NCBI RefSeq assembly: GCF_002019855.1 | Contig: NZ_CM007717.1 | Location: 5,744,004-5,808,003, forward strand | Origin: Streptomyces antibioticus | GTDB taxonomy: Bacteria > Actinomycetota > Actinomycetes > Streptomycetales > Streptomycetaceae | Direction: 5' to 3' | DNA: 64,000 bases | In this document: piece after piece, positions 50,197 to 59,855 of the stretch | How the letters are laid out: each line of letters starts with the position of its first letter | Position numbering within the stretch: position 1 is the first letter of the stretch | Translations under genes and position numbers: made by a program | The notes under the pieces: model-generated | The model's database searches: none | Told to the model about the DNA's origin: nothing | What the model saw: only the letters and a program-made list of their open reading frames with translations

Positions 50197-53100
50197 CCAT
50201 CAGCGACCACCTCGGTCCGCGTGAGGACGTTATCGACGCCCTGAGGGCCGAGCTGCTCGGCCCTGCGCCCGCCGGCAAGTCCCTCACCCCGGAACCCTTC
50301 GACAACTGGGAGGAAGCCCGGGGCCCTTGGGTGGACCCCGAGTCAGGAGAGGAGATCCTCGACCGGGCCCCGCTGGTGCGGTACGGCGTCGGCGTCCTGT
50401 ACCCCGCTGAGAACGCTGCTCAGCCCGCGGACGAGGATCGCACGGTTGTCGCCGGTCTCGTGGAAGGTGAGCTCGACGGAAAGGTCTTTGAGGGTCTGCA
50501 GGAAGCTGCACAGCGCACGGTCGGCGGGCCGCCCGAAGACGACGACTTCGACCTCGCCGGCGCGAACGACCGACGTCCCAGCACCATGGGCCTGTCGTTC
50601 ATGCTGGCGGGCGGGAGTGGTACGGCTCTCCGCATCGTTTTCACAGGAGGCCGCTACGGGCGTCAGAACGTGTCTGTGGCGGGCGATGCGCGGCGGTGGT
50701 GGGTACGCAGCCCCGTTACGGCGGTCTGGGAGCTGTCTGCGGACGAGATCGCCACGGCCAACCGGGTCCTGCGGAAGCCGCAGCCGGACGCGGACGCCTC
50801 GCGTGGCATTGACGGGCTCGACCTGGAGCTGATCGTCAACGTGCGCAGTCACCAGGACGGCAGGCTGATCACAGTCGCCCTCGTCAACCGGACGGCCCCC
50901 GGAACCCAGCCACTCGATGCTGTGAGCCTGTTCCAGGCCGAGATGACCGTCGAGCCGCAGGGCGGGTGGCTCGCCCCCTACCCGGAGGCGGCCGAAGCCG
51001 AGGCGCACCCGGACGACGCCTCGTTCAATCTGCTCTACCGGGAAGCACGGACCTTTGCCGTGGGGCACGGCTGCGCCGCGGACTGGGCCGACCCCACAGA
51101 GGGCCGGGCCGCCTGGGCCAAGGCCGACCCTCTGCCCTGGTACGAGGCACCCAGCATCACCCCCGACATCCGGCAGAACGGCAGCCCGCTCACCGTCTCT
51201 ATGGAGCAACTCTCCGGGGACGGCCCTGGCGGTCCTGAGCGCCTAGAGCAGGTCGTCGGCGCGTACACGAAGTGGATCGAGGGACTCGAAGAGAAGGCTG
51301 CCGGCCTCGACGAGCGGCTCCGGCCGACCGCCGTACAGCACATCGAAGGCTGCCGCAAGGCTCTGGGCCGGATGCGGGAAGGGCTCGAACTGGTCCGTGA
51401 CGCCCGGAGCGACGTGGGCCGTGCCTTCCGGATGGCAAACCGTGCCATGCTGCGCCAGCAGCTGCGCTCCGGGGCCGACCTGCGTCCGACGCGGTCCGTC
51501 GACGGGCGGTTCCAGGTGGAGGGAGCCCAGCCGGATGAGAACGAGGCCCGCCGCAAGGGCAAGGGGAACTGGCGTGCCTTCCAGATCGCGTTCCTCCTGG
51601 CCGCCGTCCCCTCAAGTGCCGATCCCCTCCATGACGACCGTGAGGTTGTTGACCTCATCTACTTCCCCACCGGCGGTGGCAAGACTGAGGCCTACCTCGG
51701 ACTGTCCGCCTTCACGATGCTGCTCCGTCGTCTGCGTGACCCCGGTGACACGAGTGTCACCGTCCTCATGCGCTATACGCTGCGTCTGCTGACCGCTCAG
51801 CAATTCCTGCGCGCCGCCGCTCTCGTCTGCGCGCTTGAGGAGCTGCGCGCAGACACGCCGGACCTCGGAACGGTCCCCTTCTCGATCGGGATCTGGGTGG
51901 GTGGCGAGACCACTCCCAACCGACGCGCGGATGCGAAGTCAGCACTTGGCAGGCTCCACCGCGGAGAGCAGGAGAACCCGTTTCTGCTGCTGCGCTGTCC
52001 CTGGTGCTCAGCTCAGATGGGCCCCGTCCCCAGCCAGGAGGAAGACGCCGCGCCCGGGCAGCGCCGCCGTAGGACCGGCCAGCGCACCGGAGCAGCGGCC
52101 CGCACACCCGTAGCCGGGTACACGGAGTACCGCGGAACCGTGCGCTTCATCTGCCCGGACAACGAGTGCCGCTTCTCCACGGAGGACTCGCCACTGCCCG
52201 TCTACGTGGTTGACGATGACCTCTACGAGCACCGGCCGACGCTCGTGATCGGAACGGTGGACAAGTTCGCCCTTATTGCCTGGCGGCCCAAAGCAAGGGC
52301 CTTGTTCGGCTTCGGAGCCGACGGCCTTGGCTCGGACGGCTCCCGGGCCTACTCGCCCCCCTCCCTGATCATCCAGGACGAGCTGCACCTCATCGCTGGT
52401 CCGCTCGGCTCCCTCACGGGCCTCTACGAGGGTGTTATCGAAGAACTGTGCACCGACCGGCGAGACGGCACGCGCATCCTCCCCAAGATCGTCGCCTCCA
52501 CCGCGACGATCCGGCGGCACGAGGAGCAGGTCAAGGCCCTTTACGGCCGTGAGCAGGTACACCTTTTCCCGCCGCACGGCATCGACGCCTCCGACTCCTT
52601 CTTCGCCGTCTACGACCGCGACCCGGAGACCGGCACTCTCAAGCCGGGGCGGCGCTACATCGGCGTGCACGCCCCCGCCCTCGGCTCCATGCAGACCACA
52701 CAAGTCCGCACGTTCGCCGCCCTGCTCCAGGCCGCCAAGGACCTTCCCGAAGGCCTCCGCGACCCCTGGTGGACGCTGCTCGCCTTCTTCAATAGCCTTC
52801 GCGAGCTTGGCAACTCACTGTCGCTCATGCAGTCCGACATCCCCGACTACCTGAGGACCATCAACAACCGCTCAGAGACGGACCGCACCGGGATGCGCTA
52901 CCTCAACTGGGTCGAGGAGATGACCAGCCGCCTCCGTCAGGACCAGATCCCCGAAGCCATCCAGAAGCTCGAGCGGCAGCTCACGGACGAACAGCGGGCC
53001 GTAGACGCCTGCCTGGCCTCCAGCCTGATTGAGGTCGGCATCGACATCCCCCGCCTCTCGCTCATGGCCGTTGTCGGCCAGCCCAAGAGCACCTCCCAGT

Positions 53101-53660
53101 ACATCCAGGTCACCGGTCGCGTTGGACGACGCATTCCCGGACTGGTCGTCACCCTGTACGGGGCCGGCAAACCCCGCGACCGCAGCCACTTTGAGCGCTT
53201 CCGCAGCTACCACGAACGCCTGTACGCGCAGGTCGAACCGACCAGCTCCACCCCATTCGCCCCGCCCGCTCTGGACCGGGCCCTGCGCGCAGTCGCGGTT
53301 GCCTACATCCGGCAGACCGGACCGGAGGCGCTTGAGCCTCAGCCGTTCCCTGCCGAAGGCTGGGAAGCGGCCAGAAAGCTTCTCCTCGACCGGGTCGACT
53401 TCTGTGACTCCGATGAAGCCGACCGCACAGCCGACATCCTGGACAGGATGCGCAAGGAGTGGGAGGCGTGGCAGCCCGGGCAGTGGGGTGACTTCGGGCC
53501 CACGGTCAGCGGCGACCAGCTCCTGCGCCCCCTTGGCCAGTACGCGGACGAGCAGGCGCAGAGTATGACCTGGGCGATCCCCTCCTCCATGCGCGGCGTC
53601 GACGCCGAATGCCAGATTGAGGTCACCTCGGAGTATGCGATCCAGGAAGGACAGTCATGA
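50193..53660 (+). CDS. drmA: DrmA-like SF2 helicase, DISARM-type
   Basis: ATG 50193 overlaps the NERD-helicase stop. The 1155-residue protein has Walker A IYFPTGGGKTEAYLGLSAF (about 490), a zinc-binding CPWCSAQMG...CPDNEC pair (about 600-650), Walker B-like IIQDELHLIAGPLGSLTGLY (about 727), STATIRR (motif III) and LIEVGIDIPRLSLMAVVGQP with QVTGRVGR (motifs V/VI). The order and the unusual DELH box match DrmA of DISARM, where it translocates on or unwinds phage DNA. It is joined to a DUF1998 gene by ATGA, the characteristic DrmA-DrmB pairing. Confidence 0.8.
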   Translation: MTISDHLGPREDVIDALRAELLGPAPAGKSLTPEPFDNWEEARGPWVDPESGEEILDRAPLVRYGVGVLYPAENAAQPADEDRTVVAGLVEGELDGKVFEGLQEAAQRTVGGPPEDDDFDLAGANDRRPSTMGLSFMLAGGSGTALRIVFTGGRYGRQNVSVAGDARRWWVRSPVTAVWELSADEIATANRVLRKPQPDADASRGIDGLDLELIVNVRSHQDGRLITVALVNRTAPGTQPLDAVSLFQAEMTVEPQGGWLAPYPEAAEAEAHPDDASFNLLYREARTFAVGHGCAADWADPTEGRAAWAKADPLPWYEAPSITPDIRQNGSPLTVSMEQLSGDGPGGPERLEQVVGAYTKWIEGLEEKAAGLDERLRPTAVQHIEGCRKALGRMREGLELVRDARSDVGRAFRMANRAMLRQQLRSGADLRPTRSVDGRFQVEGAQPDENEARRKGKGNWRAFQIAFLLAAVPSSADPLHDDREVVDLIYFPTGGGKTEAYLGLSAFTMLLRRLRDPGDTSVTVLMRYTLRLLTAQQFLRAAALVCALEELRADTPDLGTVPFSIGIWVGGETTPNRRADAKSALGRLHRGEQENPFLLLRCPWCSAQMGPVPSQEEDAAPGQRRRRTGQRTGAAARTPVAGYTEYRGTVRFICPDNECRFSTEDSPLPVYVVDDDLYEHRPTLVIGTVDKFALIAWRPKARALFGFGADGLGSDGSRAYSPPSLIIQDELHLIAGPLGSLTGLYEGVIEELCTDRRDGTRILPKIVASTATIRRHEEQVKALYGREQVHLFPPHGIDASDSFFAVYDRDPETGTLKPGRRYIGVHAPALGSMQTTQVRTFAALLQAAKDLPEGLRDPWWTLLAFFNSLRELGNSLSLMQSDIPDYLRTINNRSETDRTGMRYLNWVEEMTSRLRQDQIPEAIQKLERQLTDEQRAVDACLASSLIEVGIDIPRLSLMAVVGQPKSTSQYIQVTGRVGRRIPGLVVTLYGAGKPRDRSHFERFRSYHERLYAQVEPTSSTPFAPPALDRALRAVAVAYIRQTGPEALEPQPFPAEGWEAARKLLLDRVDFCDSDEADRTADILDRMRKEWEAWQPGQWGDFGPTVSGDQLLRPLGQYADEQAQSMTWAIPSSMRGVDAECQIEVTSEYAIQEGQS

Positions 53661-55549
53661 TCCGCGGCAAGGTCCGGCGCTCCCAGATGGTCGCTCCGTT
53701 CGGCCCCGGGGCCATGCACGTGCTGTCCGACGGGACGTCGGTCGTCACGGCAGGCCTCGACCACTGGTTTCCACGCGGAGACGACCGCAACCAGGAAGAG
53801 TTCCGTATCCACGAGTGGCGCCTGGAACAGCATCTCGGTGTCGACGCGCTCTACTCTCCTCCGGACTACCGCACCCGTTCGGAGAACGGGGTCAACACCG
53901 GTCTCACCGTCCCGGTCCTCCGATTCCCCACCTGGGGCTTCTGCCCGCGCTGCCGCAAGCTGGCCAAGGACCGGCTCCACCAGGAGAACCGTCCGGCCTG
54001 CAAGGAGCATGAGTCCTCCGGCCGCAAACCCTTCTTCGCCCAGGTCCCCTTCGTCGCGATCTGTGAGCGAGGGCACCTCCAGGACTTCCCCTGGTTCGAA
54101 TGGACGCACAGGTCAGCGTCGCCCTCCTGCCGGGGGCACCGCCTCTCACTGCGGTCCTCCGGCGGCGGCACTCTGGCCTCCCAACGGGTGTCCTGTTCCT
54201 GCAACGCGACCCGCACCCTGGAAGGCATCACATCAACAAGGAGCAGTGCCGAGAGCGGTCCTTCCACGTTCCTCTCGGAAGAGCTCGAGCCGGGCGGGCC
54301 GGCGTACCTGTGCCGCGGCGGGGCGCCTTGGCTGGGGATCGACCGCGAAGGGGAGACGTGCGGGAGCCCTCTCCGCGGCAGCCTGCGCGGCGCCGCGAAC
54401 GTCTACTACTCGCTCCTGAAGAGCTCCATCTTCGTGCCAGAGGTGGCCGCGTCGACCGCTGACCCAAAGGTCCTCGCTGCGCTCCAGGACGGGGCGATCG
54501 TACAGGCCCGGCACAGGACAGCGGTCTTCCTTGACAAGGGAGAGGCTTTGCCTGTTCCCATGCTCCGGAAAGCGGCCCAGGGGAACGCCTTCCTCCTGGA
54601 GGACTTCAGCGACGAGGAGATCGCCCGCGCACTGGCCGTGCTGCAACAGTCCGAATCCGGAGCCTCAGAGACAGAGGAGCCCGGCTCCGCGCAGGACCCG
54701 GCTCCGTTCCGTGCCACCGAGTACCAGACGCTGCGCGGTGCGATCGAGTCTGAGGAACTGGTCGTACGCGAGCCCCGAGGACAGTACGCCCCCAGTGTTG
54801 CCTCCGCCTTCGCCCGCGTAAGGCTTGTAGAAAAGCTCCGCGAAACTCGGGTGCTATGGGGCTTCAACCGCGTCTTCGCGGAGTCCCCTTACGATGACGC
54901 GTCCCGAAAGGCACTGCTGCGTCGCACACCCGCTCGCCCGGGTGGCAACTGGCTTCCCGCATACGCTGTCAGCGGCGAGGGAATATATCTGGAACTCGAC
55001 ACGGCGCTGCTGGGCGCCTGGGAGGAGCGCCGGGCAGTCCTGGCGCAGGCTGAACTACTCACACAGCGCTTCTCGGACCTGGCCGAACAACGCGGCCTGA
55101 CCAAGCGCGAGCTGTCGCCGCGCTTCATCCTCCTGCACACATTGGCGCACCTGCTCATCAACCAGCTCACCTACGAGTGCGGCTACAGCTCGGCCTCCCT
55201 GAGGGAGCGCCTCTACGTGAGCCCCGGGCCGGACGGCATGGCCGGCATACTCATCTACACCGCTGCCGGGGACTCCGAGGGCACCTTGGGCGGCCTGGTT
55301 CGAATGGGCGAGCCCGGTCGGCTGGAGGTAGTGCTGGAGAACGCCCTGGCTCATGCCGCATGGTGCTCCTCGGACCCGGTGTGCATCGAGAGCAAGGGCC
55401 AAGGGCCCGGGTCCTGCAACCTCGCCGCCTGCCACGGCTGCGCGCTGCTTCCTGAGACTGCATGCGAGGAGTACAACCGCTTCCTTGACCGTGCCTTGGT
55501 GGTCGGTGGGCTCGGAAAGAGCGAGCTCGGATTCTTCGCTACGAACTGA
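53657..55549 (+). CDS. drmB: DrmB-like DUF1998 protein, DISARM-type
   Basis: The 630-residue protein starts MIRGKVRRSQMVAPFGPGAM. An early zinc motif FCPRCRKL...RPACKEHE lies at about 93-115. The C-terminal DUF1998 domain is recognisable by RFILLHTLAHLLINQLTYEC (about 487-507) and CNLAACHGCALLPETACEEY (about 587-607) with Cys likely binding zinc. DrmB pairs with DrmA to recognise and load onto incoming phage DNA. It ends the rightward operon; a terminator follows. Confidence 0.82.
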   Translation: MIRGKVRRSQMVAPFGPGAMHVLSDGTSVVTAGLDHWFPRGDDRNQEEFRIHEWRLEQHLGVDALYSPPDYRTRSENGVNTGLTVPVLRFPTWGFCPRCRKLAKDRLHQENRPACKEHESSGRKPFFAQVPFVAICERGHLQDFPWFEWTHRSASPSCRGHRLSLRSSGGGTLASQRVSCSCNATRTLEGITSTRSSAESGPSTFLSEELEPGGPAYLCRGGAPWLGIDREGETCGSPLRGSLRGAANVYYSLLKSSIFVPEVAASTADPKVLAALQDGAIVQARHRTAVFLDKGEALPVPMLRKAAQGNAFLLEDFSDEEIARALAVLQQSESGASETEEPGSAQDPAPFRATEYQTLRGAIESEELVVREPRGQYAPSVASAFARVRLVEKLRETRVLWGFNRVFAESPYDDASRKALLRRTPARPGGNWLPAYAVSGEGIYLELDTALLGAWEERRAVLAQAELLTQRFSDLAEQRGLTKRELSPRFILLHTLAHLLINQLTYECGYSSASLRERLYVSPGPDGMAGILIYTAAGDSEGTLGGLVRMGEPGRLEVVLENALAHAAWCSSDPVCIESKGQGPGSCNLAACHGCALLPETACEEYNRFLDRALVVGGLGKSELGFFATN

Positions 55550-55561
55550 GAACAGGCCAAT

Positions 55562-55592
55562 GGTGTGCGCAAGCATCCCGCTTACGCACACC
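55562..55592. terminator. Hairpin terminator between convergent defence operons
   Basis: Inverted repeat ggtgtgcg (55562-55569) and cgcacacc (55585-55592) lies 13 bases after the drmB stop. It probably ends the DISARM-like transcript and perhaps the opposite one. Confidence 0.7.
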
Positions 55593-55759
55593 TGAGTGGT
55601 TCCGGAGGCCCATTGCTTCCCGGGCGATGTTGCAGGTAGCGACCTATTGGGTGGGGGACCTGTTAGGTATTGCCCACGCCATAGTCCACGAGTCCGACGA
55701 ACATCGCTCAGAGGAGAAGTGGGTTGGTGTGAGCGATGGCCTGAAACTTCTCGGACGAT

Positions 55760-57025
55760 CTAGCGCCCTGCATAAGCCGCATCAGAACCTCTCCCGTCGG
55801 CCACCAGCCGTCGTTGTGCGGGCACGGGCTGAAGCAATGGTTGCTGCACTAGCGGTTCGTCGTCGAGTACCACTCGGAGGCGGCGGCCGACCTCTGCCGC
55901 GACCTCAACCGCGACTGCGTTTCCGAGCGCGCGCATGGCCGCCGTCCTGGTGCCGGGAATCTCATAGTCATCCGGGAACGTCTGAATTCGCGCGGACTCC
56001 CGCACCGTGAGATAGCGAACCGAGTCGTCTTGGAAGCGGATCATGGCCTCACCTCCTGCGACGCCGTGGACGCCAGCTTTGAGCGTTTTGGCGGGCCAGT
56101 CGATCCATCCGCCGCGATGGCGGGCATAGACCCGCGCTCCGGGGATACCCCGGTGGTTTAGAACGGTGGGGATGTCAATGTTATCTTTCGGCGACGGGAG
56201 ATCTGAAATTGCGTCTCGCGTTGTACGCCAGGCGAGTTCCTCGTCCGCCCAGTCTCCCGTGCTACGCAGCAACTCGACACGAGATCGATAGCGTTCCGGG
56301 ATTTCCGGCTTCTTGATCTCATGCCGCTGCCAGTACGCTTCCGAGATCCATTGCTCGCGAAGCAATTGGTCCATGGTGTGTGTTGGTTGCACTGGAGACC
56401 AACGGTCCACACCGGGTAGATCAGTTCGAATGCCAACCAGGAAGACACGTTTACGCGCCTGAGGTACGCCAATATCGGCGGCGTCGATCACCTGCTGGTG
56501 GACCTTGTAGGAGAGTCCAGGTCGTTTCGTCTTGAGGATGCGACCGTGATGGGCTGTCCAGTGCTCGTCCCGATTTCTTGGCCTGACAGACGGTTTGGTC
56601 AACCAATCGGCGATGTAGTCGTAGTAGGGTTTGAAAGTTGGGCGCAACAGGCCGGGGACATTCTCAAAAACAAAGCATTTGGGTTTGAGGATGCGTACGG
56701 CTTCCACAGAAGCCGGGAACATGTTCCTTTCATCGTTCTCGGCTGCATGCGCCCCACTGATCGAGAAAGGCTGGCAGGGAGGTCCGCCAGCTACTAGATC
56801 GATACCTTCCAAGCCAAGAGAGGGAACCTCCTTCAGCCAAGTGCGCACGTCTGCCTCACGGACATGTTCTCGTTTCCATAGATCTGGAGAACGGTCCGCA
56901 TTCGCTCGGAGAATGTGACATGCGCGCGGGTCTCGCTCTATCAATTGTTCGTGCTCGAAACCTGCGTTGAACATGCCTATTGCCATGCCGCCACCGCCAG
57001 CAAACAATTCAACCGACCGTGGCAT
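55760..57025 (-). CDS. C5-cytosine DNA methyltransferase
   Basis: The 421-residue protein begins MPRSVELFAGGGGMAIGMFN and has all main C5-methylase motifs: FAGGGG (SAM binding), GGPPCQPFS with catalytic Cys (about 82-90), ENVPG, and QARKRVFLVGIR; the target-recognition region lies about 215-320. It methylates cytosine in a specific sequence to protect the host. It ends the leftward operon that includes vsr and the MORC-like gene, so it most simply belongs to that system, but it also converges on drmA/drmB and class II DISARM needs a C5 methylase (DrmMII). G+C here is lower than in the biosynthetic cluster. Confidence 0.88.
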   Translation of the reverse strand: MPRSVELFAGGGGMAIGMFNAGFEHEQLIERDPRACHILRANADRSPDLWKREHVREADVRTWLKEVPSLGLEGIDLVAGGPPCQPFSISGAHAAENDERNMFPASVEAVRILKPKCFVFENVPGLLRPTFKPYYDYIADWLTKPSVRPRNRDEHWTAHHGRILKTKRPGLSYKVHQQVIDAADIGVPQARKRVFLVGIRTDLPGVDRWSPVQPTHTMDQLLREQWISEAYWQRHEIKKPEIPERYRSRVELLRSTGDWADEELAWRTTRDAISDLPSPKDNIDIPTVLNHRGIPGARVYARHRGGWIDWPAKTLKAGVHGVAGGEAMIRFQDDSVRYLTVRESARIQTFPDDYEIPGTRTAAMRALGNAVAVEVAAEVGRRLRVVLDDEPLVQQPLLQPVPAQRRLVADGRGSDAAYAGR

Positions 57026-57080
57026 ATGAACTCCTTGTCATGGCTTAAGTGAGGTCGGATAATAGGTGTCTAATAATTTA

Positions 57081-57515
57081 TTACTGAGACGTACGGGCGT
57101 GAATTAGCTGGAAAATTTCCTCCACGACTTCGTCAAGGTCTCGCTTCAGCCGCGACTCGAAGACTCGGTAGACCGTCCAACCGGCCTGAGTCAGCGTAGT
57201 ATTCACCTCGGCATCGCGTGTCATGTTCTTGCGCAGTTTAGCGCGCCAGAAGTCTGGATTGTTCATGCGGTCGAACTGCGCTTCGAAGCTGGGCAGTCCT
57301 CGTATTTTCCAGGCGTTGCCGTGCCAGAAGTCGCCGTCTACGAACACCGCCAGCCTCGCGCCGGGGAACGTGATGTCAGGCTTGCCTGGGAGTGTGGTGC
57401 GGACGCGGTAGCGGAGGCCGCGACGCCACAGCGCCTTCCTGAGCGTGACCTCAGGCCTAGTGTTCCGATTTGGCACGGCAGCCATGATGCGACTGGTCAC
57501 CGCGGGGTCACGCAC
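57081..57515 (-). CDS. vsr: Very-short-patch repair endonuclease (Vsr)
   Basis: GTG 57515 is chosen because gggagg lies five bases upstream on the reverse strand; GTG 57521 would overlap that site. The 144-residue protein (VTSRIMAAVPNRNTRPEVTL, then KPDITFPGARLAVFVDGDFW and HGNAWKIRG) shows the Vsr fold with metal-binding Asp and His residues. Vsr nicks T:G mismatches caused by deamination of methylated cytosine. It lies directly next to, and upstream of, the C5 methylase gene as usual. Confidence 0.9.
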   Translation of the reverse strand: MRDPAVTSRIMAAVPNRNTRPEVTLRKALWRRGLRYRVRTTLPGKPDITFPGARLAVFVDGDFWHGNAWKIRGLPSFEAQFDRMNNPDFWRAKLRKNMTRDAEVNTTLTQAGWTVYRVFESRLKRDLDEVVEEIFQLIHARTSQ

Positions 57516-57543
57516 GGCCACCTCCCAAGGATCGTGAGTGAGC

Positions 57544-58179
57544 TTAGCTTTCTGGCAGCCGCAGGGACGGTCTGCCTAGGTCTGCAGGCGTCGTACGGGC
57601 TGCTCGACTGGTGATCACCCGGACGTTGAGGCCGGCTAGCTCGCATACTTTCTGGTGACGCCGCTTCTCGCTCTCGGTGAGGCGTTCCCCTTGCAGCAGG
57701 CTGATGACCACGATGGGGGACGGCAGCCCGTCAACGCGCGCATTGAGACCAGCCCATACCAGGCTCTTAAGGTTTCGCGGGTTACCCCAGATCAGCAGCA
57801 TCTGATCTTGCCCGTCCGTCACTTGACACCGGTTCGGCTTCTCTCTCAAGGTCCCACTCAGCACCGTCCAATCTTCCCCTAGGGCGATCCGGGCTATGTC
57901 GTAGGCGCTTGGAAGTGGGGTGCTCACCAGGTCTGCGTACGGTCCGATCCCGCTACGGGCTCGGTTGTAATGCTTCATCGGTACGTCTTTGATCCACATG
58001 CGCGCACGCTCACGGGGCATGTAGCGAGTCAGAACGCCGCCCAACATCTCGTCGTCGATCCATCGGTTGTACCAAGTCGTGCGATCTGCCGGGCTGAGGC
58101 CATCCCAGCCAAGTTCATCCGCCTTGCGGTAAATTTCCTTAATTACCGTTCGGCGGACCGCTTCCGGGATATCGCTCAT
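57544..58179 (-). CDS. Hypothetical protein in MORC-like restriction operon
   Basis: The 211-residue protein (MSDIPEAVRRTVIKEIYRKA) has WYNRWIDDEMLGGVLTRYM and VPMKHYNRARSGIGPYADLV. It contains no motif I can name. Its start overlaps the stop of the upstream nuclease-helicase gene (ATGA), so it is made with it. It could be a specificity or nuclease-accessory subunit. Its C-terminus lies 29 bases before the vsr start. Confidence 0.7.
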   Translation of the reverse strand: MSDIPEAVRRTVIKEIYRKADELGWDGLSPADRTTWYNRWIDDEMLGGVLTRYMPRERARMWIKDVPMKHYNRARSGIGPYADLVSTPLPSAYDIARIALGEDWTVLSGTLREKPNRCQVTDGQDQMLLIWGNPRNLKSLVWAGLNARVDGLPSPIVVISLLQGERLTESEKRRHQKVCELAGLNVRVITSRAARTTPADLGRPSLRLPES

Positions 58180-59855
58180 GCTTGTCCTGCCATCGATCCG
58201 GGATCGGGGAATTGGAGGCGGTGCTCATCTAGGGCTGTCTCCAGGCTCGCCGCGTCCTTGATCCATTCTTGCATTAGACTCTCAGCCCGGGCATCGGTAA
58301 ACTCAAAACGTGTGCCCATCGGAGCCAAACGTAGCGTTTCAAATTCGTCTGCAGAAACTTGCTCTCGAAGACTCATGATCGCGGCTACTCTTCTGATGTC
58401 GCTAACAAAATCCAAGGTCTCGACATGACTCTTCCCCTCTCGGAGTCGCAGTCCGCGGCCAAGCTGCTGAACGAAGATGCGCCGACTATGTGTGACGCGC
58501 GCGAAGCACAAGATGTTGACGTCCGGGATGTCGACCCCTTCGTTGAGAATGTCGACAGCGGTGATAATTGGAATATTACCCTGGCGGAATGCCATGAGTC
58601 GAAGCTGTCGATCTCTACGATCCAGGCCGGCATGGACTGCCTTAACGTTCTTCCACTGGGGGACCTGGTTAAGTAGACTGGCAAGCCGTTCCGCATGCTC
58701 GATAGTGCGGCAAAACACCACGGCCCGAGGCTCCTTGACTTGGGCCCACGTCTCGATAAGTCGATCGCGAATGGCTTCGTCTCGTTCAGGTAGGAAAAGT
58801 CTAGCGTTGAGATCCCTAACGCTGTAGTTGTGTTGACTTGCCGTGTGTACGAAATCCCAATCGATGTTGTCCGTGAAAAGTCGATAGCGAACTTCGGCGA
58901 GATAGCCGAGTCTCATGCCGCCGTCGATACCCAAGGTGTAACTGGACTCGCCAAAACTGTTCCGGATATCAAAGCGGTCTCCACGCCAGGGCGTTGCAGT
59001 CACGCCGAACCGAGGCACATCGGCCAGATGGTCGAGCAATTCGGCGAAGTATCCTTCTTTAGACACATGGTGCGCTTCGTCAACCATTACCAGTGCAGGC
59101 TTGTAACCGCTGCGCACATACGTGAGCGCGGTGGCCACCGTGGCGCATGTGATACCGCGGAGATCGTCCGGTTTATGGTCGCCCGTCAGCAGTTGAGTGC
59201 GCGCCGCCTTGGGTACGTGGAACCAGAGCGCACGCTCTAGTTGTTCAACGAGATCCTTTGTATGGGCGACAACGAGAATCTTGTCGGAGGGGCGCAGGCG
59301 GAGATGACGTGCGACAACCTCCCCGCCGATCACCGTCTTCCCCAGGCCAGTCGCGAGAATCAGCAACGCGCGGCCCGTGCCTTCCAGGTCCTCCACGATC
59401 CTCTCGAAAGCCTTGGCCTGATACTCGCGGAGGGGGCGTTCTGGTAGCCGCTCGGCGCACAGCTGATCGCTGTTGTACAGATCGACTAGCTCGCGCCCCG
59501 ACCAGAACTCGATCGGATGCCCAACTCGGCGCAGAGCTTCGCGTCGTTCCTCGCTCTTCGGGCCAAACCTGGCATTGGTGACAACCGCAGCTCGATCTGT
59601 CCGATAGAACGCCTTCGCGTTGATGACCTCGTCGACCGCGCTCGGCGCCACCGTGCCCCGCGCCTTCCACTTCGCCTGGAAGACCCATCGCTGGCCGTTG
59701 AGCGTTCCGAGGACATCGCCACCATGATCGTTCGGGCCGTCGATGTTAACTACATCAGTAAATCCGAGGTGAAGCATAAGTCGCTCTACCTGCCGCGGAA
59801 AGGCCGCAGGGCCGATGTCCAGAAGGAAATCGGGAGCCATGAAGGACGAGCTCAT
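58176..59855 (-). CDS. Restriction endonuclease-like/SF2 helicase fusion
   Basis: The 559-residue protein has an N-terminal Mrr-like restriction domain (about 15-125; HGGDVLGTLNGQRWVFQAKW gives the D-(x)n-Q-x-K core, Asp47/Gln60/Lys62) followed by a DEAD/DEAH helicase: LILATGLGKTVIGGEVVA (about 170-187), ALVMVDEAHHVS, FGVTATPWRG, and VDIPDVNILCFARVT with QQLGRGLRLR. It should cleave foreign DNA coupled to translocation. ATG 59855 overlaps the stop of the GHKL gene. Nuclease-helicase fusions with these neighbours are typical of MORC-containing restriction systems. Confidence 0.82.
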   Translation of the reverse strand: MSSSFMAPDFLLDIGPAAFPRQVERLMLHLGFTDVVNIDGPNDHGGDVLGTLNGQRWVFQAKWKARGTVAPSAVDEVINAKAFYRTDRAAVVTNARFGPKSEERREALRRVGHPIEFWSGRELVDLYNSDQLCAERLPERPLREYQAKAFERIVEDLEGTGRALLILATGLGKTVIGGEVVARHLRLRPSDKILVVAHTKDLVEQLERALWFHVPKAARTQLLTGDHKPDDLRGITCATVATALTYVRSGYKPALVMVDEAHHVSKEGYFAELLDHLADVPRFGVTATPWRGDRFDIRNSFGESSYTLGIDGGMRLGYLAEVRYRLFTDNIDWDFVHTASQHNYSVRDLNARLFLPERDEAIRDRLIETWAQVKEPRAVVFCRTIEHAERLASLLNQVPQWKNVKAVHAGLDRRDRQLRLMAFRQGNIPIITAVDILNEGVDIPDVNILCFARVTHSRRIFVQQLGRGLRLREGKSHVETLDFVSDIRRVAAIMSLREQVSADEFETLRLAPMGTRFEFTDARAESLMQEWIKDAASLETALDEHRLQFPDPGSMAGQA

